Shown: positions 1-9,001 of the stretch, one piece after another
Layout: the number at the start of each line of letters is the position of its first letter
Numbering within the stretch: the first letter of the stretch is position 1
From: Kroppenstedtia eburnea
GTDB lineage: Bacteria; Bacillota; Bacilli; Thermoactinomycetales; DSM-45169
DNA: 64,000 bases
Direction of reading: 5' to 3'
Assembly: GCF_013282215.1 (NCBI RefSeq)
Contig: NZ_CP048103.1
Location: forward strand, 372,001-436,000
Notes under the pieces: generated by a model
Database searches by the model: none
What the model was told of the DNA's origin: nothing
What the model saw: only the letters and a program-made list of their open reading frames with translations
Translations under genes and position numbers: made by a program

Positions 1-188
1 AAGAATGTGGCTGGAATGGATTCCTACCAGTGAGACAGCACGGCCAATCCCGCCATGAAAACGCTCACTCGATCCCCGAAAAAAACGAAATTAATTTTTC
101 TGGGAAGCCCTTTATGAGGATGCGTAAAATGACACAAAAATTCAGACAAGACACGAATAACTAAATAGATCATAAAGGAGGTTTTCTT
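1..188. other. Window edge, no gene assigned
   Basis: Short open stretches run in from the left edge in several frames, so the tail of an upstream gene may be present, but none is recognisable. Positions 174-181 hold the ribosome binding site of the next gene. Confidence 0.4.
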
Positions 189-443
189 TTGCTGAGAAAA
201 ATTCTATCCGTTTGCGTTGTGATTACTCTATTGTTGACGGTTTGGACGGGTACAGTAAGTGCTCATCAAATGGAGCAAGGGACAAGAGAAGCCTTAGGTC
301 ATAAGCATACTTCAAATTTGGGTATCGAAATGGGACTTCTACAAAAACCCAAACCGACTAAACTGGGGATAGACCAGGGTAAGCATACCCCCGAAAGAGA
401 AGTCAACGATTTTGTTCTTCGATGGACCGGCTTTTTTAGTTGA
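189..443 (+). CDS. Small secreted peptide, unknown function
   Basis: An 84-residue protein with a TTG start, chosen because a strong AAAGGAGG ends 7 bases before it. The N-terminus is a clear Sec signal peptide: MLRKI, a hydrophobic core to about residue 22, then a likely cleavage after VSA. The remaining ~58 residues are hydrophilic and contain two related segments, NLGIEMG and KLGIDQG, each near a KHT motif. A terminator follows. I recognise no family. Size and secretion would fit a Phr-like signalling peptide or a small exported effector, but no Rap-type or other partner is visible before the window edge. Confidence 0.6.
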   Translation: MLRKILSVCVVITLLLTVWTGTVSAHQMEQGTREALGHKHTSNLGIEMGLLQKPKPTKLGIDQGKHTPEREVNDFVLRWTGFFS

Positions 444-456
444 ACCCTGTTGAGAC

Positions 457-488
457 AAAAAAGCCCTCATAGGATGAGAGGGTTTTTT
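457..488. terminator. Bidirectional rho-independent terminator
   Basis: A run of A, an imperfect stem (CCCTCAT / ATGAGAGGG) and a run of T lie between two convergent genes, so it can end transcription from both sides. Confidence 0.8.
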
Positions 489-498
489 AGCTGCGAGG

Positions 499-999
499 TC
501 AGTCCGGCTCTAGCACCGTGGCGAGCATGTGGTGGACGACCTCGTGGTCACGTGGATCGTACAGGCGGTAGTCCTCACCCGGCAGCGTGTACCAATCCTC
601 GGCGCCGACATACGTGATGGCGAGCGTGAGGGCGCCGTCGTCATCGCAGGTAGTACGCAGTTCAAGCTCCCCGCTGATCAGCTTCGTACCGATGGTTCCT
701 CTTTCATATCCGGCCATGAGTGCTTTGAGCTTGTTTACCGCTTGATTTTTCTCTTCTTTGGCTTCCTCTTCCTTCACCTTCGCTCGTTGGAACTGTTCGA
801 TGAGTTGCATTGCTTCCTTCGGCAGATGCGTCTCGCCATCGCCTTCCGGGTAGCGTTGCTTCAGAAACAATCGGTCCCCATTGGGCATCAATGATGACCA
901 AAGCTGTTTTTTCCAAAGAATAGCCTCCCTCTTTGATGAATGGGTGTTCCAAATGTTTTTCACGACGATGGGTTTAGACTTCTCCTCAAATTTTGCCAT
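499..999 (-). CDS. Hypothetical protein with central coiled coil
   Basis: The ATG at 999 is chosen because AAGGAGG lies 8 bases upstream; longer in-frame starts lack such a site. It gives a 166-residue soluble protein. Residues ~70-95 are a charged helical stretch (AKVKEEEAKEEKNQAVNKLK) that probably forms a coiled coil. The following segment (LKALMAGYERGTIG, then a short beta-rich part) faintly resembles the C-terminal tail of YqaJ-type phage exonucleases, but the nuclease core is absent, so I do not assign that function. It may be a phage-derived remnant or a lineage-specific protein. It converges on the secreted-peptide gene across a shared terminator. Confidence 0.5.
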   Translation of the reverse strand: MAKFEEKSKPIVVKNIWNTHSSKREAILWKKQLWSSLMPNGDRLFLKQRYPEGDGETHLPKEAMQLIEQFQRAKVKEEEAKEEKNQAVNKLKALMAGYERGTIGTKLISGELELRTTCDDDGALTLAITYVGAEDWYTLPGEDYRLYDPRDHEVVHHMLATVLEPD

Positions 1000-1187
1000 G
1001 GTCATCGCCTCCTTCACCTTTTGATTTGAATGATATTCGACAGATGGAATGTCCCCATCCTTCACGGATCAAGAAATAAGCACCGGTATGGTTGATGGTG
1101 AACATCTGCTGATTTTTATCTGCCCTTCGTTTTCGGAAGAAGGGGTTCCGATCGGGAGCAGATGTCAGCCGCCCTGTTACGGCGATT

Positions 1188-1394
1188 CTATTCTTCCTCC
1201 ACAAAACAGGCCAGCAACCCCAACTTTTCCCGGAGGCGACGGAGCTCCAGCTTCCAGAACGTGAGGTCGGCAGTCAATGCTTCGGCGGTTTGCCGATGGC
1301 CCGCCGCCAAGGCTTGATCCCGGAGTTTTCCCCCCTCCAGGATTTTTTCCGTCAAAAAGAGTGCCCGCTGTTGTTCATGATAAATCTGGGACAT
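1188..1394 (-). CDS. Small hypothetical helical protein
   Basis: A 68-residue protein, MSQIYHEQQRALFL..., rich in Leu, Glu, Arg and Lys and predicted to be all-helical. An AAAGGAAG site lies about 7 bases before the ATG. It is read in the same direction as the next leftward gene but separated by ~190 bases. No motif or family is recognised. It could be a small lineage-specific protein or a spurious frame; the good ribosome binding site favours a real gene. Confidence 0.45.
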   Translation of the reverse strand: MSQIYHEQQRALFLTEKILEGGKLRDQALAAGHRQTAEALTADLTFWKLELRRLREKLGLLACFVEEE

Positions 1395-1761
1395 GAGGAT
1401 CTTCCTTTACCGGAATATGAAACAGCCCGCAGGATGCGGGCTGTTGAACAGAGGATAAGGGAATAATGGTATGAATGAGTCCGCTTAAGGACATGTTCAG
1501 TGTATTCCGGAAATCTCTTTGAAACAATACGACGGAAGGCGCATTTTACTAGGTGATTCAGCTGTCGTCCCCCTGGCGGGCCCCATCACCGAAGGGTATA
1601 GGTTGGAGGGTTCGGGGTGAAAAGCATTAAGATCTCGTGAATCCGTACACAAAACCGGGTAAGGTTGATAAAATGTAGACACGGATCCTTGCATCCGCTC
1701 TCTTTTGTCTGTCTCAGGCGGGGGAAATCAATCCTCCCCTGGTTGAAGGGGGAGACAAACC
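1395..1761. other. Intergenic region with a perfect hairpin
   Basis: No convincing gene. Positions 1421-1445 form a perfect 11-bp stem (AACAGCCCGCA / TGCGGGCTGTT) with a 3-base loop. Read on the minus strand it is followed by TTTC, so it could be a weak terminator or a 5' leader hairpin of the small gene to its left. A second, looser pairing (GGTGAT 1553-1558 with ATCACC 1586-1591) encloses a GC-rich stretch. I recognise no known riboswitch class. Confidence 0.5.
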
Positions 1762-2757
1762 ATGAAAAGCTCCTTGCGGGAAGTGCATGTGACAGAGGCG
1801 GTGGGGATGGTGTTGGCTCACGACCTGACCCAAGTGGTCCCGGGGCGGTTTAAGGGACCCCGTTTCCGCAAAGGACACGTGATTCGGGAAGAGGATTTTG
1901 AAACCCTCTTGTCGATTGGAAAGGAACATATCTATGTGATGGAATTGGCGGCGGGGGAACTCCACGAGAATGACGCCGCCCGTCGGATCGCCCGGGCCGT
2001 CGGCGGCCCCCGGCTCACTCTGACTGCGCCGTCGGAAGGGAAGGTTCAGTTGGTTGCCGACGGGGAGGGGCTTTTAAAAGTGGACGCCACCCGGGTTCAT
2101 GCCATCAATGAAGTGGAACAGGCGGTTTTATCCACTCTGAAAACGGACATACCGGTTAAAGAGGGAGAAGTGGTGGCTGCATCGAGGGTGATTCCGTTGA
2201 TCTATCCTGTGGAACGGATCGAACAGGTGGAGCGGATTGCCGCCGGGGGAAAAGGGCCGGTTCTGGAGGTGCTCCCATTCCGGCGCTTGAAGGTGGGAGT
2301 GGTCACCACCGGCAGTGAAATCTACCATGGTCGCATCCGGGATCGGTTCGGCCCGGTGATCCAGGAGAAGCTTCAATCTTTCGGTTCCACCGTGATGGGA
2401 CAGACACTGGCCGGTGACGACAAAGGATTGATCCAGTCCCAGATCCGCGCCTTTGTGGATCGGGGAGCCGATCTGGTCCTGGTGACCGGGGGCATGTCCG
2501 TCGACCCCGATGACCGGACCCCCGGTGCCATCGCATCCCTCGGTGCAGAAGTGATCAGCTATGGAACCCCGATGTTGCCGGGGTCCATGTTGATGATCGC
2601 TTATTATCGGGAGATTCCAATCCTGGGTCTTCCCGGTTGTGTGATTCATGATGCATACACTTCCTTTGATCTCTTCTTGCCCCGCATTCTGGCCGGGGAG
2701 AAGGTGAAACGGGAGGATATCGTCCGGTTGGGTTACGGCGGGTTGCATTCATGCTGA
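1762..2757 (+). CDS. MoeA-like molybdopterin-binding protein
   Basis: A 331-residue protein of the MoeA-like family found in Bacillota and Clostridia. The N-terminal ~160 residues (VREVHVTEAVGMVLAHD type start) form a linker domain. Residues ~175-310 form a MoCF/MogA-type molybdopterin-binding fold, seen in VGVVTTGSEIY, LVLVTGGMSVDPDDRTP and the end segment GLPGCVIHD. It is shorter than catalytic MoeA (~400 residues). It may bind molybdopterin or act in cofactor insertion; the precise reaction is not established for this subfamily. GGGGGAG precedes the ATG. It lies just upstream of rex, and probably shares a transcript with it. Confidence 0.8.
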   Translation: MKSSLREVHVTEAVGMVLAHDLTQVVPGRFKGPRFRKGHVIREEDFETLLSIGKEHIYVMELAAGELHENDAARRIARAVGGPRLTLTAPSEGKVQLVADGEGLLKVDATRVHAINEVEQAVLSTLKTDIPVKEGEVVAASRVIPLIYPVERIEQVERIAAGGKGPVLEVLPFRRLKVGVVTTGSEIYHGRIRDRFGPVIQEKLQSFGSTVMGQTLAGDDKGLIQSQIRAFVDRGADLVLVTGGMSVDPDDRTPGAIASLGAEVISYGTPMLPGSMLMIAYYREIPILGLPGCVIHDAYTSFDLFLPRILAGEKVKREDIVRLGYGGLHSC

Positions 2758-2821
2758 CCCGATGGATTCACCGCTCAAGAGAGCCGGTGCTTGAAACCGA
2801 CCGATACTTCGGAGGCTGGAT

Positions 2822-3502
2822 ATGTCAGATATGAAGATTCCTCAGGTGACGGCCAAGCGGTTGCCCCTTTATTACCGCTACCTGGAGAAACTGCACGCCA
2901 TCGGAAAAAGACGCGTCTCCTCGGCGCAATTGAGCGATGCTTTGCAGATCGACCCCGCCACGATTCGCCGGGATTTTTCTTACCTGGGTGAACTGGGGAA
3001 AAAGGGATATGGCTACAACGTCAACTATCTGCTGCAGTTTCTGCGGGATTTTTTGCGCCAGGACGAGGTGACCAATGTGGTTCTGGTGGGGGTCGGTCAT
3101 CTGGGCACAGCATTGCTGGGATACAATTTTTACCGGAGTCACAGTACCAAGATCGTGGCCGGCTTTGATACGGACCCGGGCAAAGTGGGGACTGAAGTGG
3201 AGGGGATTCCCGTATTCTCCATGGACCGCTTTGCCGAAGTGAGGGAGTTGCATCATGTGGAGGTGGCCATTTTGACGGTTCCGGCCAATGAGGCTCAGGC
3301 CACCACGGATCGGATCGTTGCTAGCGGGATCCGGGGAATACTCAATTTCACTCCGGCCCGGCTGACGGTGCCGCGAAACGTTCGGTTACATCACATCGAT
3401 CTGACGATTGAACTGCAGACACTGATCTACTTTCTGAAAAATTTCCCCCCGGAAGAAGACATCCCTCTCACGGAAGATGGGCAACCGGATGGACAGGGCT
3501 GA
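2822..3502 (+). CDS. rex: Redox-sensing transcriptional repressor Rex
   Basis: A 226-residue Rex protein. Residues ~1-80 are the winged-helix DNA-binding domain ([22 protein letters not shown]), which includes the highly conserved recognition helix. Residues ~85-200 form the Rossmann NAD(H)-binding domain with the glycine motif [10 protein letters not shown]. The C-terminal helix that swaps across the dimer is present ([19 protein letters not shown]). In Bacillota, Rex senses the NADH/NAD+ ratio and represses fermentation and respiration genes. GGAGG stands 6 bases before the ATG. It sits between the molybdopterin-binding protein and tatC, as in related genomes. Confidence 0.96.
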   Translation: MSDMKIPQVTAKRLPLYYRYLEKLHAIGKRRVSSAQLSDALQIDPATIRRDFSYLGELGKKGYGYNVNYLLQFLRDFLRQDEVTNVVLVGVGHLGTALLGYNFYRSHSTKIVAGFDTDPGKVGTEVEGIPVFSMDRFAEVRELHHVEVAILTVPANEAQATTDRIVASGIRGILNFTPARLTVPRNVRLHHIDLTIELQTLIYFLKNFPPEEDIPLTEDGQPDGQG

Positions 3503-3538
3503 CGGGGCGGGTGGAAAAGGGAGAGGGAAGGGACAGCC

Positions 3539-4336
3539 ATGAGTGGTGAAGAGCAGAAGCATTGGACCGAACATCTGGGTGAACTCCGCAGCAGGATTTT
3601 GCTCACCCTGGCCACATTCATCATTATGTTGGTCGTCGGCTTTCTGTTTGCACAACCGATGATCCATTTTATGAAAGAGGATCTGTTGCAGGGGTCTCTG
3701 GAGGAGACCCTTCAGCTGCATATCTTTTCTCCGGGTGAAGCTCTCAGCATCTATATGCAGTTCGCCTTTGTGGCTGCGGTCACATTTACACTTCCCATCG
3801 CGTTATACCAGGCCTGGGCCTTTGTGCGGCCGGGATTGACGAGCCGCGAGCAGCGGGCGACATTGCGGTACATTCCTTCCGCGGTCCTGCTGTTTATCGT
3901 GGGACTCCTGTTCGGTTATTATTGGATCTTTCCTTTCCTTCTCAACTTCATGTTTAAGTTGACTGCTTCTCTGGGGGCGACGGAAACCTACGGGATGTAC
4001 GAGTTTTTTCGCTTTATGTTCCGGGTGGTGTTTCCGATTGCCGTCTTTTTTGAGATGCCGGTGGTCATTCTGTTTCTGACGCGGATCCGGCTGTTAAACC
4101 CGCATCTTTTGCGGAAAGGGCGCCGCTTTGCTTATCTGATCATGGTGGTGTTGGCCGCCCTGGTGACGCCACCGGATTTTGTCAGCAACATCCTGGTGAC
4201 GATTCCGCTCATTCTCCTCTATGAGGTGAGTATCTGGCTGTCGGCCCGGGTCTACAGAAGGATCGAGGCGGAAGATGAAGAGCGGGAGCGCCGATGGAGA
4301 GAACGGGAGAAAGCGGACACGGAAGACGGATGGTAA
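3539..4336 (+). CDS. tatC: Twin-arginine translocase subunit TatC
   Basis: A 265-residue membrane protein with the six TatC segments. The conserved N-terminal signature EHLGELRSRIL (residues ~11-21) and the FSPGEA and PFxL motifs are present. TatC is the receptor that recognises twin-arginine signal peptides and, with TatA, forms the export pore in the cytoplasmic membrane. The charged tail after residue ~240 is cytoplasmic. The 36-base gap to rex suggests cotranscription. Unusually, no tatA lies beside it; Bacillus places tatAy between rex and tatCy. A TatA must therefore be encoded elsewhere. Confidence 0.96.
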   Translation: MSGEEQKHWTEHLGELRSRILLTLATFIIMLVVGFLFAQPMIHFMKEDLLQGSLEETLQLHIFSPGEALSIYMQFAFVAAVTFTLPIALYQAWAFVRPGLTSREQRATLRYIPSAVLLFIVGLLFGYYWIFPFLLNFMFKLTASLGATETYGMYEFFRFMFRVVFPIAVFFEMPVVILFLTRIRLLNPHLLRKGRRFAYLIMVVLAALVTPPDFVSNILVTIPLILLYEVSIWLSARVYRRIEAEDEERERRWREREKADTEDGW

Positions 4337-4345
4337 AGGGAAAGT

Positions 4346-4375
4346 GGGAAAGGGGGATCCCCCTTCCCTTTTCTT
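4346..4375 (+). terminator. Terminator after tatC
   Basis: The stem GGAAAGGGGGAT / ATCCCCCTTCCC is followed by TTTTC just after the tatC stop codon. Confidence 0.7.
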
Positions 4376-4422
4376 GTGAGTTGAAACCGCGAAGGCATGG
4401 GAGATCGGAATTTGGCAGTGAT

Positions 4423-4561
4423 CTAGAAGCGTTGTGAAAAAGCTATTCACAGGGAGGGTTGGGTTTCACATGGAGTGATTTTGGATCGGAAGAACAACGA
4501 AAACGACATGTGAAACCCAATCCCGACCGTCTCCAAACGCAGTAAATCACAATACTTCTAG
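4423..4561 (+). repeat. Palindromic repeat element, copy 1 (complete, no tandem module)
   Basis: A 139-bp element bounded by imperfect terminal inverted repeats: CTAGAAGCGTTGTGA on the left and TCACAATACTTCTAG on the right, matching at 13 of 15 positions. The interior is a long hairpin with GGGTTTCACATG on one arm and CATGTGAAACCC on the other, flanked by GGGAGGGTT and AATCCCGACCG. It contains no reading frame. Related elements occur at five other places in this window, so it is mobile or was so recently. It is small enough to be a MITE. Confidence 0.85.
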
Positions 4562-4619
4562 GAATAGGGAATTTCCTGGCTTCCGCCATCACGGTGAACA
4601 ATTTTTTTCAGAGGAGGTC

Positions 4620-4648
4620 TTGCAAAACGAAGTCAGTGGAGATATTAT
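4620..4648 (+). promoter_or_regulatory. Housekeeping promoter of groESL
   Basis: TTGCAA (4620-4625), a 17-base spacer and TATTAT (4643-4648) form a good sigma-A promoter. The CIRCE operator begins 10 bases downstream and overlaps the expected transcription start. Confidence 0.75.
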
Positions 4649-4658
4649 GTAATTGGTG

Positions 4659-4685
4659 TTAGCACTCAGGCTTGATGAGTGCTAA
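4659..4685 (+). promoter_or_regulatory. CIRCE operator (HrcA binding site)
   Basis: A perfect 9-9-9 inverted repeat, TTAGCACTC, nine bases, GAGTGCTAA, matches the CIRCE consensus exactly. HrcA binds it to repress groESL until heat stress. hrcA itself is not in this window. Confidence 0.97.
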
Positions 4686-4722
4686 CAGAAAAAATTTCAC
4701 CCATAAAGGAGGGTGTACAGAC

Positions 4723-5004
4723 GTGATCAAACCGTTGGGGGATCGAGTCGTTCTGCAAGCCATCGAGCAAGAAGAGAAAACAGCCAGCGGCATTGTCCTG
4801 CCGGAGACGGCCAAGGAGAAGCCTCAGGAAGGCAAAGTGGTTGCCGTGGGCACCGGCCGTTATGAAAACGGACAAAAAGTCGACCTCGAAGTAAAAGAGG
4901 GAGACCGGGTGATCTTCTCCAAATATGCGGGTACGGAAGTGAAAGTGGGAGACACGGAATATCTGATTCTGCGGGAAAGCGATATTCTGGCTGTTCTCGA
5001 CTGA
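4723..5004 (+). CDS. groES: Co-chaperonin GroES
   Basis: A 93-residue GroES starting at a GTG ([12 protein letters not shown]). This start is chosen because AAAGGAGG lies ~10 bases upstream and it matches the usual family N-terminus; an upstream in-frame ATG at 4672 lies inside the CIRCE operator. The mobile loop ([17 protein letters not shown]) and the conserved GTG...NG core are present. GroES caps the GroEL ring during ATP-driven folding in the cytoplasm. It forms a two-gene operon with groEL, 50 bases downstream, controlled by HrcA through CIRCE. Confidence 0.97.
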   Translation: MIKPLGDRVVLQAIEQEEKTASGIVLPETAKEKPQEGKVVAVGTGRYENGQKVDLEVKEGDRVIFSKYAGTEVKVGDTEYLILRESDILAVLD

Positions 5005-5039
5005 TCTTTCCACCCAGTCGAATAAAAACCCCTACATAG

Positions 5040-6689
<1,650 letters not shown>

Positions 6690-6708
6690 GCCCGTTCCCC
6701 CAACCCCA

Positions 6709-6736
6709 CCCTGCGGATTCCTCCGCAGGGTTTTTT
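6709..6736 (+). terminator. groESL terminator
   Basis: A perfect stem (CCCTGCGGA / TCCGCAGGG, TTCC loop) is followed by six T. Confidence 0.95.
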
Positions 6737-6849
6737 CCATTCAGAGGGGATTTTCCTTCTCCGGGCTTGAAGCGGGAAATGATTTTCAGATATACTTTGC
6801 GTGAATCAACCGGTTCGGCAGACCGGGAACATCGGTTGGGAGGCAGATG

Positions 6850-7209
6850 ATGGAACAGGAGAGCAATCCCCCGTCCGTGGAACGGAAATCAAAATCGTCA
6901 GTCGACCTGGAGCCCAAAGTGTCGGCGGTGTTAAGTTATCTGTTGCTGTGGGTGAGCGGTCTCATCTTTTTACTCCTGGAGAAGGAGAACCGGTTTGTCC
7001 GGTTTCACGCAGCACAATCGATTGTCACCTTTGGTTCCCTCACCCTTTTAAATTTGATAGCGGGAGTGATCCCGATTCTGGGATGGATCATTCAAGTTCT
7101 GATCTGGCCTGTCACGCTGGTTCTCTGGATCGTCTTGATGGTGAAGGCCTACCAAGAAGAGTGGTATCGCTTGCCGGTGGCAGGTGAAATCGCGGAAAAA
7201 CTGTTGTAA
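6850..7209 (+). CDS. DUF4870-type small membrane protein
   Basis: About 119 residues. Two ATG codons are adjacent (6847, 6850); the second has the better distance from GGGAGG. After a ~20-residue hydrophilic N-terminus there are three hydrophobic segments (~26-44, ~60-78, ~80-98). The family motif LLLEKENRFVRFHAAQS lies between the first two and is diagnostic of the DUF4870/Tic20-like group. The function is unknown; members are small integral membrane proteins. It is followed 60 bases later by the CDGSH protein gene, probably on one transcript. Confidence 0.8.
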   Translation: MEQESNPPSVERKSKSSVDLEPKVSAVLSYLLLWVSGLIFLLLEKENRFVRFHAAQSIVTFGSLTLLNLIAGVIPILGWIIQVLIWPVTLVLWIVLMVKAYQEEWYRLPVAGEIAEKLL

Positions 7210-7268
7210 CGGGGAAGTTGTCTCATTCGCAGGAAAAAACCATAGTTAACCACCCGAGGAGGATGTTC

Positions 7269-7475
7269 ATGGCGGATGTCAAGATTCAGATCAGGGACAA
7301 AGGACCCCTGATTGTGCGCGGTGATGTGGAGCTGACAGATGCGGAGGGGAACCGGTTTGAAACCAAGCAACAATTTGCCCTCTGCCGGTGCGGCTTGTCC
7401 CGGAACAAGCCCTTCTGCGATGCCAGTCACAGAGATCACTTTGAGGACTGTGCCCGGGCGGAAAAGGTATTGTAA
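7269..7475 (+). CDS. CDGSH-type iron-sulfur protein
   Basis: A 68-residue protein with one CDGSH (mitoNEET-like) motif: CRCGLSRNKPFCDASH at residues ~45-60. The three Cys and one His expected to hold a [2Fe-2S] cluster are all present; the usual DGSH is DASH here. The ATG at 7269 is preferred because AGGAGG lies 6 bases before it. Small bacterial CDGSH proteins are soluble and probably transfer electrons or clusters, but their partners are mostly unknown. A strong terminator follows. Confidence 0.88.
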   Translation: MADVKIQIRDKGPLIVRGDVELTDAEGNRFETKQQFALCRCGLSRNKPFCDASHRDHFEDCARAEKVL

Positions 7476-7483
7476 ACGAAGAC

Positions 7484-7515
7484 AAAAAAAGGCGTATTCA
7501 CCGACGCCTTTTTTT
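7484..7515 (+). terminator. Terminator after CDGSH gene
   Basis: AAAAAAAGGCGT pairs with ACGCCTTTTTTT; a classical A-stem-T terminator, active in both directions in principle. Confidence 0.92.
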
Positions 7516-7573
7516 GTGGATGTCAGCAGATATTTGAAACGGATTGGGGTAACGGAAAAAACGGGGTGGAACC

Positions 7574-8289
7574 ATGGAGGATTGGATCCTGTTATTACTG
7601 GTTGTATGGATTGCTTCGATGTTACAAACAAGCACAGGGTACGGGTTTTCCATCATCGGTACCCCCTTTTTGCTCATCTTTTACCCTGCACATACAGCGA
7701 TTCAAATAAATATGATCCTGTCACTTTGTATTTCCGCTGTTATGATTTTCAGAGTACGAAGCGAGCTGGATAAGTTTTTGTTGATCAGACTGATCAAAGG
7801 CAGCGGGGTCGGGCTTGTACTGGGCCTTTTTCTTTATCTGTATTCAGACGTTCAATGGTTGAAAGTTTCCGTTGGCGCTCTGATTCTCGTATCGACCGTG
7901 ATGCTGATCTTGAAAGTCAGCATCAAGCAAACATCCCATCGGGATCTGATCGCCGGGGGAATATCCGGTTTCTTGACGACGGGGATCGGAGTACCAGGTC
8001 CTCCATTGCTCCTTTATTTTGCCGGGACCGGGACGGAAAAGGAGACTCTTCGCAGCACCACACTGGCCTATTACCTCTTTGTGTACTCGATCAGTTTGGT
8101 TTTGCAAATCAGTTTTGGCGGTACCGCCAAGGAAGTATGGATATCTTCTCTTTATGCGCTTCCTGCCCTTTTATCGGGATCCTCTCCGGGCAATTATTGT
8201 TCAAGTGGATGAACCCGCAGATATTTAAAACCGTCACGTATATCATACTTCTCGTTACGGGACTTTACCTGTTGGTCAGCAGGATCTGA
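7574..8289 (+). pseudogene. TauE/SafE family permease, frameshifted
   Basis: The first ~198 codons encode a TauE/SafE (PF01925) membrane protein: QTSTGYGFSIIGTP near the N-terminus, GGISGFLTTGIGVPGPPLLLY in the middle repeat, and several hydrophobic helices. The frame then fails, ending at 8212 with SSPGNYCSSG. The proper C-terminus (FIGILSGQLLFKWMNPQIFK... to VSRI) continues in another frame up to 8289. Restoring one base at the TTTT run 8169-8172 joins them into a ~238-residue protein. The family exports or imports sulfonates and other organic anions; the substrate here is unknown. The lesion may be a real mutation or a sequencing error. Confidence 0.85.
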
Positions 8290-8419
8290 GTGGTGGTGAT
8301 ACACAACTTCCTTCTGATCTGTTTTGGGTCAAGCACGGAATCTGATCATCCGGGGAGGCTGATTGTACAAGCAGAAGTCGTATCAAGCTCCAAAAAAGGA
8401 GAGACCCCATCCTGGTAAC

Positions 8420-8457
8420 TGGAAGTGTTGTGATTTTGTTTTCACAACGCTTCCAGA
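8420..8457 (+). repeat. Minimal terminal-repeat hairpin of the palindromic element
   Basis: CTGGAAGTGTTGTGA and TCACAACGCTTCCAG, separated by only 8 bases, form a near-perfect hairpin. These are the two ends of the repeat family found at 4423-4561 and elsewhere, with the interior missing. It probably arose by internal deletion or is a solo end pair. Confidence 0.7.
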
Positions 8458-8502
8458 GGATGCGGGTCACTTTTCACGTTCTGAAGGCAGCTGGCTTGGG
8501 CC

Positions 8503-9001
8503 TTAGAAGCGTTGTGAAAAAGCCATTCATACCCATGGGGCACAAGTCTCGCCAAGGTCACTCCGTTCCCGGTCTCGCTATGCACTCACCAGCACAAGTC
8601 TCGCCAAGGTCACTCCGTTCCCGGTCTCGCTATGCACTCACCAGCACAAGTCTCGCCAAGGTCACTCCGTTCCCGGTCTCGCTATGCACTCACCAGCACA
8701 AGTCTCGCCAGGTCACTCCGTTCCCGGTCTCGCTATGCACTCACCAGCACAAGTCTCGCCAGGTCACTCCGTTCCCGGTCTCGCTATGCACTCACCAGCA
8801 CAAGTCTCGCCAGGTCACTCCGTTCCCGGTCTCGCTATGCACTCACCAGCACAAGTCTCGCCAGGTCACTCCGTTCCCGGTCTCGCTATGTAGGGAGGGT
8901 TGGGTTTCACATGGAGTGACTTTGGCTCGTCAGAACTTTGGCACGAAATGTGAAACCCAATCCCGACCGCCTTCAAACGCACTAAATCACAATGCTTTTA
9001 G
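8503..9001 (+). repeat. Palindromic repeat element, copy 2 (with tandem array)
   Basis: A ~499-bp element with a left end TTAGAAGCGTTGTGA and right end TCACAATGCTTTTAG. Between them are a tandem array (8540-8891) and the family hairpin GGGTTTCACATG ... AATGTGAAACCC. The right end overlaps the last codons and stop codon of the 6-phospho-beta-glucosidase gene. Together with the minimal hairpin at 8420-8457 it fills the gap between that gene and the TauE gene. Confidence 0.85.
8540..8891 (+). repeat. Seven tandem 51-52 bp units
   Basis: Units start at 8540, 8592, 8644, 8696, 8747, 8798 and 8849 with GCACAAGTCTCGCC. The first three have CCAAGG (52 bp) and the last four CCAGG (51 bp); otherwise they are identical. 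The final unit stops at GGTCTCGCTATG, where the hairpin module begins. Single or double units recur in other copies of the element. Because 51 is a multiple of three, artificial reading frames run through the array. Confidence 0.95.

Noticed and set aside
189-443. RiPP precursor
   Set aside because: It has a Sec signal peptide, not a leader peptide, and no modification enzyme is adjacent.
4430-4452. Rex or CRP-like operator in the repeat ends (TTGTGA ... TCACA)
   Set aside because: The spacing is 8-9 bases, not the 6 of the Rex consensus, and the motif is part of a mobile repeat's terminal inverted repeat.
8540-8891. CRISPR array
   Set aside because: Units are directly adjacent with no variable spacers and no cas genes nearby.
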